Assembly (NCBI GenBank): GCA_039817385.1
Contig: JBCBVY010000001.1
Coordinates: 248,001-312,000, forward strand
Length of the DNA: 64,000 nt
Direction: 5' to 3'
From: JBCBCP01 sp039817385
Lineage (GTDB): Bacteria > Pseudomonadota > Alphaproteobacteria > Rhodobacterales > Rhodobacteraceae
Under the pieces are notes generated by a model, which was not told where the DNA came from, did not search any database, and worked only from the letters and a program-made list of their open reading frames with translations. Every line of letters starts with the position of its first letter. The stretch's first letter is position 1. The position numbers and the translations under genes were made by a program. Shown here one piece after another: positions 1 through 8,715 of the stretch.

Positions 1-405
1 GCGCACAAAAGGCGGGCCGTAGACGGGGGCGAGGACAAGGCTGCGCCCGCCAATCTCGACCGATCGGTCCGGGTTGCGCGCGTGCTGGGTAAAGCTGGAC
101 GGCGCTGTGCTGCAAAGCTGCCGGGCAAGGCCGCGCGGGATGCGCACCCGCTCTCCGGTCACATCGGCGCCGGCATTGCGCCACCGCTCCAGCGCCTTGG
201 GGTTGTCGATGAAATTGACGCCGATCTCTTCCAGCACCGTTTCGGCGTTGTGCTCGATCAGCTCCAGCGCTTCTTCGGTCAGCACTTCGAAGTTGGGGAT
301 GTTTCGCTCGATATACTTCGCGGTCTCGAAGGACACGGCCGACCGGGCCGCCCGCCGCGCGGCTCCGCCCCCGCCCCGTGTTCTGCGCTGTGCTCCGTCT
401 GCCAT
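1..405 (-). CDS. MttB-family methyltransferase, N-terminal fragment
   Basis: The frame opens at ATG 405 on the minus strand and runs off the left edge, so only about 135 N-terminal residues are visible. After a short Gly/Arg-rich start it shows stretches typical of the trimethylamine/glycine-betaine methyltransferase (MttB) superfamily: ETAKYIERNIPNFEVL, NAETVLEEIGVNF, IPRGLARQLCSTAP and LAPVYGPPF. Such enzymes move a methyl group from a quaternary or tertiary amine to a corrinoid protein. The residue that separates pyrrolysine-type from non-pyrrolysine members lies in the missing C-terminal part, so the substrate cannot be named. It is transcribed divergently from guaA. Confidence 0.72.
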   Translation of the reverse strand, partial: MADGAQRRTRGGGGAARRAARSAVSFETAKYIERNIPNFEVLTEEALELIEHNAETVLEEIGVNFIDNPKALERWRNAGADVTGERVRIPRGLARQLCSTAPSSFTQHARNPDRSVEIGGRSLVLAPVYGPPFVR

Positions 406-506
406 AGCCTTCACCCCACGATAGTCATTGTGCCGCAGGCATACTCTTCCCGATCCACGCCCCCCGCACCGCCAGCGCCATACGGGGGCAAAAAGCGACA
501 TCTATC

Positions 507-555
507 CCTTCTCTGTTCCCAAAAAACTTCGGGGTCTGGGGCAGAGCCCCAGTCC
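507..555 (-). terminator. hairpin plus T-run, copy 1 of a dispersed terminator family
   Basis: Read on the minus strand, a stem CTGGGG/CCCCAG with a 5-nt loop is followed by ACCCCGAAG and a run of six T, then GGGAACAGAGAAG. That is a rho-independent terminator layout. The sequence beyond the T-run recurs near 25.0, 42.3 and 60.6 kb. Here no minus-strand gene ends just upstream, so it may only insulate the guaA/mttB divergent region. Confidence 0.5.
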
Positions 556-595
556 AACGGCTTGCCACCCCGCATAGCCGCCCGTAACAGAGGCC

Positions 596-2161
596 ATGAC
601 CCATGATCGCCTTCTCATCATCGACTTCGGCAGCCAGGTAACGCAGCTGATCGCGCGCCGCCTGCGCGAGCTGAACGTCTATTGCGAAATCCACCCCTAT
701 CAGAGCGTCACAGACGCCTTTCTGGCAGATTTCCAGCCCAAGGCCGTCATCTTCTCTGGCGGGCCGGACAGTGTCACGCGGGACGGCTCACCCCGCGCAC
801 CGCAAGCGGTGTTCGAACTGGGCGTGCCGATCCTTGGCATCTGCTATGGCCAGCAGGTCATGATGACCCAGCTGGGCGGTGAGGTGTCGGGCGGCAAGAT
901 CACGGGCGGCGGCGGCACGGCGGAGTTCGGGCGCGCTTTTGTGGAGCCCTCAGGCACCCTACCCCTGCTGGAGGGCTGGTTTGAGGACGGGCGCGAGCAG
1001 GTTTGGATGTCCCACGGCGATCACGTCAGCCGCCTTGCACCGGGCTTCGAGGTTTACGGCACCTCCCCCAACGCGCCTTACGCGATCCTGGCCGATACCA
1101 GCCGCAACTTCTATGCTGTGCAGTTCCACCCGGAGGTGCACCACACGCCCCGCGGCGCAAAGCTTTACGAGAATTTTGTGAAGCTTGCAGGCTTTACCGG
1201 TGACTGGACAATGGGCGCCTACCGCGAGGAGGCCATCGCCAAGATCCGCGAACAGGTGGGCGACGCCAAGGTGATCTGTGCGCTTTCGGGCGGGGTCGAC
1301 TCCTCTGTTGCCGCGGCGCTCATCCACGAGGCGGTGGGCGATCAGCTCACATGCGTCTTTGTCGATCACGGCCTGCTGCGCAAGGACGAGGCGAAGGAGG
1401 TTGTGGGCATGTTCCGCGACCACATGAACCTGTCGGTCCTGCACGCCGAAGAGCAGGCGCTATTTCTCGGCGCGCTCGAGGGCGTGTCGGACCCGGAGAC
1501 CAAGCGCAAGATCATCGGGCGCCTTTTCATTGATGTGTTCCAGAAATACGCCGATCAGATCGAGGGCGCGTCCTTCCTCGCCCAGGGCACGCTCTACCCG
1601 GATGTCATCGAAAGCGTCAGCTTCTCGGGCGGTCCTTCGGTCACGATCAAGAGCCACCACAACGTGGGCGGTCTGCCGGAAAAGATGGGCCTCAAACTGG
1701 TCGAGCCCCTGCGCGAGCTGTTCAAGGATGAAGTCCGCAGCTTAGGTCGCGCGCTGGGCCTGCCGGCCAGCTTTATCGGACGCCACCCCTTCCCCGGCCC
1801 CGGCCTTGCCATCCGCTGCCCCGGAGAGATCACGACCGCGAAGCTCGCCATCCTGCGCGAGGCGGACGCGGTCTATATCGATCAGATCCGCAAGCACGGG
1901 CTTTACGATGAGATCTGGCAAGCCTTCGTCGCCATCCTGCCCGTGCGCACCGTGGGCGTGATGGGCGACGGGCGCACCTATGATTACGCCTGCGCCCTGC
2001 GCGCAGTGACTTCGGTGGATGGTATGACGGCGGATTACTACCCGTTCAGCCACGAATTCCTGAGCGAGACGGCAACGCGGATCATCAACGAGGTGCCGGG
2101 GATCAACCGGGTGACCTATGACATCACGTCCAAACCTCCGGGCACGATTGAATGGGAGTAA
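596..2161 (+). CDS. guaA: GMP synthase (glutamine-hydrolysing)
   Basis: GuaA makes GMP from XMP, ATP and glutamine in the cytoplasm, the last step of guanine nucleotide synthesis. The 521-residue length is normal. The N-terminal class I amidotransferase has the nucleophile Cys83 in GICYGQQ and the His/Glu pair in QFHPEVHH near residue 178. The ATP-pyrophosphatase loop LSGGVDSS lies near residue 232, and the C-terminus ends in the family's IEWE. ATG 596 has an AGAGG ribosome site just upstream. The following gene starts 4 nt after the stop, so the two are probably co-transcribed. Confidence 0.98.
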   Translation: MTHDRLLIIDFGSQVTQLIARRLRELNVYCEIHPYQSVTDAFLADFQPKAVIFSGGPDSVTRDGSPRAPQAVFELGVPILGICYGQQVMMTQLGGEVSGGKITGGGGTAEFGRAFVEPSGTLPLLEGWFEDGREQVWMSHGDHVSRLAPGFEVYGTSPNAPYAILADTSRNFYAVQFHPEVHHTPRGAKLYENFVKLAGFTGDWTMGAYREEAIAKIREQVGDAKVICALSGGVDSSVAAALIHEAVGDQLTCVFVDHGLLRKDEAKEVVGMFRDHMNLSVLHAEEQALFLGALEGVSDPETKRKIIGRLFIDVFQKYADQIEGASFLAQGTLYPDVIESVSFSGGPSVTIKSHHNVGGLPEKMGLKLVEPLRELFKDEVRSLGRALGLPASFIGRHPFPGPGLAIRCPGEITTAKLAILREADAVYIDQIRKHGLYDEIWQAFVAILPVRTVGVMGDGRTYDYACALRAVTSVDGMTADYYPFSHEFLSETATRIINEVPGINRVTYDITSKPPGTIEWE

Positions 2162-2165
2162 GCGC

Positions 2166-2816
2166 GTGCTTCGTGCGGCTTTACGCCTGACCATAGCGGC
2201 AGGCACCCTTTTCACGATGACCTTCTGCGCCGTTCTGGCTTGGACCTTCACCTGGCCCGATCCGCAGTTGGAAACTCTTGACCGTGCTGACGCCGTCCTG
2301 TGCCTCGGCGGCGGACTAAACCCCGATGGCAGCCTGCCCGCAGCGGTGCAGGCCCGTGTGGAACGCTGCACGCAGGTGCAGGCCGCAACCGGCACGCCGC
2401 TCGTGATCTTTACCGGCGGAACGCGCGCCGATGACGGCACCCCTGCTGCACATGTTATGGCGCAAACAGCCATCATGCTTGGCCTGCCGTCCTCTACGGC
2501 CCTGCGCGAGGGGCAGAGCCGTTCGACCCTTCAAAACGCGCTCTTTTCCTTGCGCATTGCGCCCCATACGGACCGACTGATCCTTGTGACCGAAGCGTTT
2601 CACCTCCCGCGCAGCGCGGCCTCCTTCCGCTGGGCCGCGTGGCAACTTGGGCTGAACCAGCCGCAAATAACACTGGTGATGTCAGAACAAGTGCGGCGCG
2701 ACCCCGGGCCAAACTGGTCCATGCTGCTGAGGGAAAGTGCGGCCATCTGGCTTAATCTCCTTCGCGCACCCCTTTTCTCAGCGCTACCGGGCGCCAGTGA
2801 GCGTCTGCTTGACTGA
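2166..2816 (+). CDS. YdcF/SanA-like (DUF218) protein
   Basis: The protein has about 216 residues, one N-terminal membrane helix (about residues 5-28) and a DUF218 domain. That domain begins at DAVLCLGGG and contains the conserved VERC, IFTGG and LVTEAFHLPRS segments. Members of the family influence envelope properties but have no settled reaction. I chose GTG 2166 because GGGAG, inside the end of guaA, sits 7 nt before it and the membrane helix starts immediately. An upstream in-frame ATG at 2118 lies inside guaA and is unlikely to be used. Confidence 0.82.
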   Translation: MLRAALRLTIAAGTLFTMTFCAVLAWTFTWPDPQLETLDRADAVLCLGGGLNPDGSLPAAVQARVERCTQVQAATGTPLVIFTGGTRADDGTPAAHVMAQTAIMLGLPSSTALREGQSRSTLQNALFSLRIAPHTDRLILVTEAFHLPRSAASFRWAAWQLGLNQPQITLVMSEQVRRDPGPNWSMLLRESAAIWLNLLRAPLFSALPGASERLLD

Positions 2817-2843
2817 CCAATACGTCACGCGTAGCTGCGCACA

Positions 2844-3713
2844 ATGACCGACACGCTCAAGGCCTGCCTCTGGATGTCCGGCGCCATCGCCTCCTTTTCG
2901 GCGATGGCGGTCGCGGGGCGCGAGGTGTCCTTCCAGCTCGATACGTTCGAGATCATGATGTACCGCTCCGCCGTTGGGGTGCTCATCGTCTGCGCTGCGC
3001 TCACGCTCCTGCGCCGCTGGTCGGACGTGAACACGGCACAAATGGGCACCCAAACCCTGCGCAACCTTGCCCATTTCACCGGCCAGAACCTGTGGTTCTA
3101 TGCGGTCACGGTCATCCCCCTCGCACAGGTCTTCGCGCTGGAGTTCACCTCTCCCATCTGGGTCATCGTCCTCAGCCCCCTAATCCTCGGTGAGCGCCTG
3201 ACAGTCATGCGCGCCCTCGCCGCCGTTATGGGCTTTACCGGCATTCTAATCGTGGCCCGGCCCGACATAGGCGGGATCAATGCCGGGGTCATCACCGCCG
3301 CCTCCTCCGCGATTTTCTTTGCGCTGACGATCATGCTCACCAAGAAGCTGACGCGCACCCAGCCCATCGCTTGCATCCTCTTCTGGCTGACCCTGATGCA
3401 GCTCGGCATGGGGATCGCCGCGGCGGGCTATGATGGCGCCATCGCGCTGCCTTCCGCGGATACCCTGCCCTGGCTGATCCTGATCGGCATCGCGGGCCTC
3501 ACAGCGCATCTGTCGCTGACCACAGCGCTGTCGCTGGCCCCGGCCACGGTCGTGGTGCCCATTGACTTCATCCGCCTGCCGACCATCGCGGTCATCGGCA
3601 TGCTCGCCTATTCGGAGGCGCTGGATGTCTGGGTCTTTGTCGGCGCGGTGATCATTTTTGCGGGCAATTACCTCAACATCTGGTCAGAGACGCGCAAGAA
3701 CCGGGTCGCCTGA
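2844..3713 (+). CDS. EamA-family DMT transporter
   Basis: This is a 289-residue very hydrophobic protein with about ten membrane helices in two EamA repeats, the drug/metabolite transporter layout. Visible family features are the FSAMAVAGRE segment in helix 1, the LAQVFALEFTSPIWV segment in the first repeat and the PIDFIRLP segment in the second. The substrate is unknown. A second EamA gene follows 27 nt downstream on the same strand; the two differ clearly in sequence and are not a recent duplication. Confidence 0.88.
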   Translation: MTDTLKACLWMSGAIASFSAMAVAGREVSFQLDTFEIMMYRSAVGVLIVCAALTLLRRWSDVNTAQMGTQTLRNLAHFTGQNLWFYAVTVIPLAQVFALEFTSPIWVIVLSPLILGERLTVMRALAAVMGFTGILIVARPDIGGINAGVITAASSAIFFALTIMLTKKLTRTQPIACILFWLTLMQLGMGIAAAGYDGAIALPSADTLPWLILIGIAGLTAHLSLTTALSLAPATVVVPIDFIRLPTIAVIGMLAYSEALDVWVFVGAVIIFAGNYLNIWSETRKNRVA

Positions 3714-3740
3714 CTGCATGACCCGCGTTAAGCGAAGCCT

Positions 3741-4652
3741 ATGACGACGCAAACCACCCTGTCTGGCCGCGCCTGGGCCGAGCTGCTCTTGCTTGGCCTT
3801 ATCTGGGGCGCCTCCTTCCTGTCGATCCGCATCGCGCTGGACGAGATTGGGTTTCTGACCTCGGTCGCGCACCGGACCTTCTGGGCGATGCTGGTTCTTT
3901 GGGCGGTGGTCTTGGCCCTGCGCCTGCCGGTGCCGCGCGATGCGCGCATCTGGGGCGCGTTCTTTGTTATGGGGCTGCTCAACAACATGATCCCTTTCGG
4001 GCTGATGGCCTGGGGCCAGCTGCACGTGGAAAGCGGCCTCACCTCCATCCTGAACGCTGCCACCGCGATCTTTGGCGTGATCGCCGCCGCGCTCTTCTTC
4101 GCGGATGAGCGGATCACGGCCCGCAAGGGCATCGGCGTGCTGCTCGGCTTTGCCGGGGTGGCCATCGCGATCGGCCTCGACAATTTCCGCAGCTTCGACC
4201 TGCGCAGCCTCGCGCAGCTGGCCATCCTGGCCGGCACGGTCAGCTACGCGCTTGCCGGGGTCTGGGCGCGCAAGATGCTGGGCGGCCTGCCCCCGCATGT
4301 CGCGGCCGCAGGGATGCTGACCGGATCGGCGTTCATTTCCGTCCCGCTGGCGCTGATCTTCGAAGGCACCCCGACGCTGGCCCTGCAACCGGGTACGCTG
4401 CTGGCCATCGGGTATTACTCCATCATCGCCACCGCCGGGGCCTACCTTTTGTACTACCGCGTCCTCGCAATGGCGGGCAGCGGCAACCTGATGCTGGTTA
4501 CCCTGCTCATCCCGCCCGTTGCCATCCTGCTGGGCGCGTGGGTCCGGGATGAAAGCCTGAGCCCAAACGCCTTCACCGGCTTTGCCCTGCTGGCCTTGGG
4601 CCTTGCGGTGCTGGACGGACGGCTTGTCACCAAGTTGAAGCGGCTCCGTTGA
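3741..4652 (+). CDS. EamA-family DMT transporter
   Basis: This is a second ten-helix EamA transporter of 303 residues. The first repeat opens with LLLGLIWGASFLSIRIAL. The second ends with LLIPPVAILLGAWVRDES, the usual signature of the C-terminal EamA domain. It is likely an inner-membrane exporter of a small metabolite, but nothing in the sequence names the substrate. It lies between the other EamA gene and a P-loop protein gene, all on the same strand with short gaps, suggesting one transcript. Confidence 0.88.
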   Translation: MTTQTTLSGRAWAELLLLGLIWGASFLSIRIALDEIGFLTSVAHRTFWAMLVLWAVVLALRLPVPRDARIWGAFFVMGLLNNMIPFGLMAWGQLHVESGLTSILNAATAIFGVIAAALFFADERITARKGIGVLLGFAGVAIAIGLDNFRSFDLRSLAQLAILAGTVSYALAGVWARKMLGGLPPHVAAAGMLTGSAFISVPLALIFEGTPTLALQPGTLLAIGYYSIIATAGAYLLYYRVLAMAGSGNLMLVTLLIPPVAILLGAWVRDESLSPNAFTGFALLALGLAVLDGRLVTKLKRLR

Positions 4653-4702
4653 CGGGGCGCCGCCCTTCAGCATAGTGGCGCGGCAGAAAAAGGACCCCGC
4701 CC

Positions 4703-5569
4703 ATGCTCTACCCCACCGCCGCCGCCTGGCTTGAGGCCCCAAACAAGCGCGTGCTGGTCTTTGGCATGTCGGGGCTTGGCAAGACCCACATGGCCACCAT
4801 GCTGCGCGCCGCCGGGACGTGGTTTCACTACTCCATCGATTACCGCATCGGCACCCGCTATATGGGCGAGCGGATCGCAGACAATGCCAAGGCGCACGCG
4901 ATGCAGGTGCCCTTCCTGCGCGATCTGCTGATGTCGGACAGCATCTACATCGGCTCCAACATCACGTTCGAAAACCTGGCCCCGGTCGCGACCTACCTCG
5001 GCAAACCCGGCGATCCGGCGCGCGGCGGGCTGCCCATCGCCGAGTATCGCGCGCGGCAGGCCCAGTTCCGCGATGCGGAAATCGCTGCCCTGATGGACAC
5101 CGCCCATTTCGCGCAGCGGTCCGAGGCGCTTTATGGCTACCCGAACTTCATCTGCGACACGGGCGGATCGATCTGCGAATGGGTCGACCCCGCGGATGAC
5201 GCTGACCCGCTGATGCAGGCGCTCTGCGCCCACTGCCTGCCGGTCTGGATCAAGGGCAACGACGCGCACACCGCCGAACTGATCCGCCGTTTCGACGCCG
5301 CCCCCAAGCCGATGGCCTATCAGCCCGCCTTCCTTGAGGCCGCCTGGGCCGACTACCTGTCCGAGACCGGCGAAGCCGAGCATAAAATCGACCCCGACAG
5401 CTTCATCCGCTGGACCTACGCCCGCGCCCTCGCGCACCGCCAACCCCGCTACGCCGCCATGTCCCGCTGGGGCGTGACGGTAACCGCGGATGAGGTCGCC
5501 GCCATGCAGACAGAGGCCGACTTCAACGCCCTCATCGCCACCGCCATCACCCGCAAAACCAATCTTTAG
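4703..5569 (+). CDS. P-loop ATPase/kinase-like protein of unknown role
   Basis: The 288-residue protein has a clear Walker A motif, GMSGLGKTH, at residues 21-29, close to the N-terminus, followed by FHYSIDYRIGTRYM. No membrane helix is seen. A Walker B or lid motif is not obvious; FICDTGGSICEW near residue 150 may be the Mg-binding strand. The overall look is of a small-molecule kinase or a single-domain ATPase, but the substrate is unknown. An AAGGA-type ribosome site precedes ATG 4703. Confidence 0.72.
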   Translation: MLYPTAAAWLEAPNKRVLVFGMSGLGKTHMATMLRAAGTWFHYSIDYRIGTRYMGERIADNAKAHAMQVPFLRDLLMSDSIYIGSNITFENLAPVATYLGKPGDPARGGLPIAEYRARQAQFRDAEIAALMDTAHFAQRSEALYGYPNFICDTGGSICEWVDPADDADPLMQALCAHCLPVWIKGNDAHTAELIRRFDAAPKPMAYQPAFLEAAWADYLSETGEAEHKIDPDSFIRWTYARALAHRQPRYAAMSRWGVTVTADEVAAMQTEADFNALIATAITRKTNL

Positions 5570-5580
5570 GTTCGGAGCCG

Positions 5581-5713
5581 CCCTCGCTTGAGCTCAAAGG
5601 GACAGGAGGGGGCGGACGGGTCCAGCTGAAATGCGGAGGCTCCCTGAAAGTGGAAACCGTATTTCTGCTGGACGCGGCCGCCCCCTCCTGTCACGCCAGA
5701 GATCAATCGAGGG
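5581..5713. repeat. 133-nt imperfect inverted repeat
   Basis: Bases 5601-5632 pair with 5661-5692 at 29 of 32 positions, including a perfect 15-mer GACAGGAGGGGGCGG against its complement. The flanking 5581-5595 and 5699-5713 continue the match with a few differences. The loop is about 28 nt (5633-5660). Transcribed, it would fold into a stem of about 50 bp. It may be two copies of a small repeat in head-to-head orientation, a MITE-like element or a structured transcript. It is not coding in any convincing frame. Confidence 0.7.
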
Positions 5714-5797
5714 TGGGTGCGAGCCGCTTTAGGTTTGGTGAGACCCGAAGCGAAACCATCTCAACAACCCAACACCACCGCCAGCAGCAGCGCGCCC

Positions 5798-5850
5798 GTT
5801 TTGCGCCCGCAAAACGCCCCCCTCTTCGTCAGATTATTCACAATAATCTG
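5798..5850. other. two perfect hairpins in the metA leader
   Basis: GTTTTGC-GCCC-GCAAAAC (5798-5815) is a 7-bp hairpin. CAGATTATT-CAC-AATAATCTG (5830-5850) is a 9-bp AT-rich hairpin. Both lie 60-115 nt before the metA start. They do not match the SAM-II riboswitch, whose conserved GCUAAA segment and pseudoknot I could not find. They may be a terminator/attenuator pair or belong to the paired-hairpin elements seen elsewhere in the window. Confidence 0.55.
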
Positions 5851-5913
5851 CCCCCGCTGGTAAAGCGGTCCCCGCGGGTCTATCTCAACGGCCCGACACA
5901 AAGGACGAACCCC

Positions 5914-6840
5914 ATGCCGATCAAGCTGCCCGCCGACCTGCCCGCCTATGACGTGCTGACGCGCGAAGGCGTGATGGTCATGGACGAGGACGCCGCGGCG
6001 CGGCAGGACATCCGGCCGCTGCGCATTGGCCTCCTGAACCTGATGCCCAAGAAAATCCAGACGGAGACGCAGTTTGCCCGCCTCGTGGGCGCAGGCCCCT
6101 TGCAGATCGAGCTGTCGCTGATCCGCATGTCCGAGCACCAGACGCGCAACACCAGCCAAGACCACATGGAAAGCTTTTACCGCCCTTTCGCTCAGGTGCA
6201 GGACGAAAAATTCGACGGCCTCATCATCACCGGCGCCCCGATCGAGCACCTGCCCTTTGAGGAGGTCTCCTACTGGGACGAGCTGGTGGAGGTGATGAAC
6301 TGGACCCAGACCCATGTGCACCGCACCTTTGGGGTGTGCTGGGGCGGAATGGCGATGCTGCACCACTTTCACGCTGTGCCGAAACACATTCTGCCAAAGA
6401 AACTCTTTGGCGCCTACCGCCACGCCAATCGCAACCCGGCCAGCCCCTACCTGCGCGGCTTTTCCGACGATTGCGTGATCCCCGTCAGCCGCTGGACCGA
6501 GGTGCGCGAGGCCGAGGTTACGGCGGCGGGCCTGCCGATCCTGCTCGGCTCGGACATCACCGGCCCCGCGCTGATCGAGGATCCGGCGCACCGGGCGCTC
6601 TATGTGCTGAACCACTTCGAATATGACAGCGGCACCCTGAACGAGGAATACCAGCGCGACCTGAGCGGCAACCAGGTCGACGGCGCCGAAATCGACATGC
6701 CCGTCGATTACTTCCCCGGCAATGATCCGAGCCAAACACCGCCCAATCGCTGGCGATCCCACGCGCACCTTCTATATGGCAATTGGATCAACGAGATTTA
6801 CCAGACCACCCCTTTCGATATGGAGCGTATTGGTGCTTAA
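5914..6840 (+). CDS. metA: homoserine O-acyltransferase, MetA type (predicted acetyl-CoA user)
   Basis: MetA activates homoserine for methionine synthesis. The 308-residue protein has the nucleophile Cys142 in GVCWGGMA, and the His234/Glu236 pair in NHFEYD. Residue 111 is Glu, in TGAPIE. In characterised MetA proteins Glu at this place favours acetyl-CoA, while Gly, as in E. coli, favours succinyl-CoA. The likely product is therefore O-acetylhomoserine, by inference only. ATG 5914 begins the canonical MPIKLP start; the longer upstream frame is leader sequence. Confidence 0.95.
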   Translation: MPIKLPADLPAYDVLTREGVMVMDEDAAARQDIRPLRIGLLNLMPKKIQTETQFARLVGAGPLQIELSLIRMSEHQTRNTSQDHMESFYRPFAQVQDEKFDGLIITGAPIEHLPFEEVSYWDELVEVMNWTQTHVHRTFGVCWGGMAMLHHFHAVPKHILPKKLFGAYRHANRNPASPYLRGFSDDCVIPVSRWTEVREAEVTAAGLPILLGSDITGPALIEDPAHRALYVLNHFEYDSGTLNEEYQRDLSGNQVDGAEIDMPVDYFPGNDPSQTPPNRWRSHAHLLYGNWINEIYQTTPFDMERIGA

Positions 6841-7783
6841 GGTCATCGGCTGGGCCGGCCTGGCCCTTATCGGCGGCCTGATCGCCCTGACGCTCCTGCT
6901 GGTTCAGCAGCGGGCACAAGCCGCGCGCGTAGATTTCCCGCCCGAAGGGCAGTTCATCGACGTCGCGGGCCACCCGGTGCACTACGTGGAAATGGGCCGC
7001 GGCCCTGACCTTGTCCTGCTGCACGGCGCCAATGGCAGCACGCGCGATATGACCTTTTCCATCGCGGGCACGTTGGCGCAAAGCTACCGCGTGCTCATTT
7101 TTGACCGGCCCGGTCTGGGATGGACGCCGACGCTTGGCGCGGACATGACCATTTCGGACCAGGCCCGTCTGCTGCAAGACGCCGCAGCGCAACTGGGTGC
7201 AGCGCGTCCGCTTGTCGTCGGCCAAAGCTTTGGCGGCGCGGTGATGATGGCGTGGGCCGTGAACCACCCGGACGATATCGCGGCGGCCATCTCGCTCGCG
7301 GGGGCCACCCACCCGTGGGAAGGCGGGCAAAGCGCGCTGTACCACGTCCTTTCAGCCGCGGTGATCGGCCCTGCCCTCGCGCACCTCTTTGCCGCGTTTG
7401 TGCCGGACAGCTATGTCGAGGGGCAGATGGCTTCCGTCTTTGCGCCGCAACCTGAACCTGCGGGCTACGCGGCGGCCATCGGCATCCCGGTGGTCATGCG
7501 GCCTGCGCAGCAAGTCTCAAACGCGCGGCAGCGCACGTCGCTGCATGCGCAGCTCTCTGCGCTGCACCTTCGATACGCCGAGGTGACCATCCCGATCGAA
7601 ATCGTGCATGGCGACGCCGACGACACGGTTGGGCTGACCGTCCACTCCACCCGCCTGGTGGACGACGCGCCCGGCGCGGTGCTGACTGTGCTCGAGGGCG
7701 CGGGCCACATGCCCCATCACACCCATCAGGCACAGGTCATTGCCGCCATCGACCGCGCCGCATCCCGCGCCGGTTTGCGTTAA
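6833..7783 (+). CDS. membrane-anchored alpha/beta hydrolase
   Basis: The roughly 316-residue protein starts with one membrane helix (about residues 5-25) and continues with an alpha/beta-hydrolase fold. The oxyanion segment is LLHGANGS, the nucleophile elbow is GQSFGG, the acid is probably in HGDADD, and the catalytic His is in GAGHMPHH. The substrate is unknown. GTG 6833 is chosen because GGAG at 6822 is 7 nt away; it overlaps the metA stop by 8 nt, which implies translational coupling. The only nearby in-frame ATG (6776) lies deeper within metA. Confidence 0.85.
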   Translation: MLKVIGWAGLALIGGLIALTLLLVQQRAQAARVDFPPEGQFIDVAGHPVHYVEMGRGPDLVLLHGANGSTRDMTFSIAGTLAQSYRVLIFDRPGLGWTPTLGADMTISDQARLLQDAAAQLGAARPLVVGQSFGGAVMMAWAVNHPDDIAAAISLAGATHPWEGGQSALYHVLSAAVIGPALAHLFAAFVPDSYVEGQMASVFAPQPEPAGYAAAIGIPVVMRPAQQVSNARQRTSLHAQLSALHLRYAEVTIPIEIVHGDADDTVGLTVHSTRLVDDAPGAVLTVLEGAGHMPHHTHQAQVIAAIDRAASRAGLR

Positions 7784-7804
7784 GGGGCCAACCGGCCCAT
7801 ATAG

Positions 7805-7823
7805 ATGTAAAGAAACGTTACAT
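7805..7823. promoter_or_regulatory. palindrome ATGTAA-N7-TTACAT, candidate TetR operator
   Basis: A 6-bp inverted repeat spaced by 7 nt sits 16 nt before the ppk2 start, in the space between the hydrolase gene and ppk2. Its size and symmetry fit a TetR-family operator, and a TetR gene lies directly downstream of ppk2. Autoregulation of the pair is inferred. Confidence 0.5.
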
Positions 7824-7838
7824 CAGCCGAGGCGCCAG

Positions 7839-8708
7839 ATGGGCAAACCGATGGACGGGGGCATCTCCCGCTACTTTGAAGAGGGCGCGCCCGAGGACAT
7901 CCGCAAGGCGATCACGCGCGCGGACAAGGGCGACATCCTCAGCCCGTCCTACCCGCACAGCGAACGGCTCGCGCGCAAGGTCTACGACGCTGAGTTTTAT
8001 GACCTGCAAAAAGAGCTGGTGAAGCTGCAAGCCTGGGTCAAGGACAGCGGCGCCCGCGTCGCCTGCGTTTTCGAAGGGCGCGATGCCGCTGGCAAAGGCG
8101 GCACGATCAAACGCTTCCGCGAAAACCTGAACCCGCGCGGCGCACAGGTCGTCGCCCTCGCCAAGCCGACCGAGACCGAAGCCAGCGCATGGTACTTCCA
8201 ACGCTACCTCAAGCACTTGCCGGCGGGCGGTCAGATCACCTTTTTTGACCGCAGCTGGTACAATCGCGGGGTGGTGGAAAAGGTCTTTGGCTTTTGCACC
8301 GACGCGCAGCGCGCGCATTTCTTTACCCAGGTGCCCGATGTCGAAGATATGATCGTGGATGACGGGGTGTATTTCTTCAAATTCTGGCTGAACGTGTGCC
8401 GCGCCGAGCAGCTGAAACGGTTCCTCGCGCGTGAAAGCGATCCGCTCAAGCAATGGAAGCTCAGCTGGATTGACGTCGAAGGGCTAAGCCGCTGGGATGC
8501 CTACACCGCCGCCATTGCCGAAACGCTGGACCGCACGCATAGCCCCCAGGCGCCCTGGACCGTCCTGCGCGCGGACGACAAGCGCCGCGCGCGGCTGAAC
8601 GCGATCCGCACGGTGCTGAACGGCATTCCCTATGCGGGCAAGGACGAAGGCAATATCGGCCGTATCGACACCGCCATCTGCGGCGGCCCGGACATCTGGG
8701 ACAGCTGA
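7839..8708 (+). CDS. ppk2: polyphosphate kinase 2
   Basis: PPK2 moves phosphate between inorganic polyphosphate and nucleotides. The 289-residue protein is a single-domain PPK2. Its Walker A motif EGRDAAGKGG spans residues 79-88, the Walker B region FFDRSWYNRG lies around Asp137, and the lid region with VEKVFGFCT follows. Class (GDP/ADP or NMP preference) cannot be set by eye; the length fits class I. ATG 7839 gives the usual MGKPMDG-like start. A TetR gene follows after 7 nt, and a palindrome lies immediately upstream. Confidence 0.95.
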   Translation: MGKPMDGGISRYFEEGAPEDIRKAITRADKGDILSPSYPHSERLARKVYDAEFYDLQKELVKLQAWVKDSGARVACVFEGRDAAGKGGTIKRFRENLNPRGAQVVALAKPTETEASAWYFQRYLKHLPAGGQITFFDRSWYNRGVVEKVFGFCTDAQRAHFFTQVPDVEDMIVDDGVYFFKFWLNVCRAEQLKRFLARESDPLKQWKLSWIDVEGLSRWDAYTAAIAETLDRTHSPQAPWTVLRADDKRRARLNAIRTVLNGIPYAGKDEGNIGRIDTAICGGPDIWDS

Positions 8709-8715
8709 GGCGCGG

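Noticed and set aside
5570..5913. SAM-II riboswitch in front of metA
   Set aside because: Position and pathway fit, but the conserved GCUAAA segment and the pseudoknot pairing were not found; only the inverted repeat and two simple hairpins are present.
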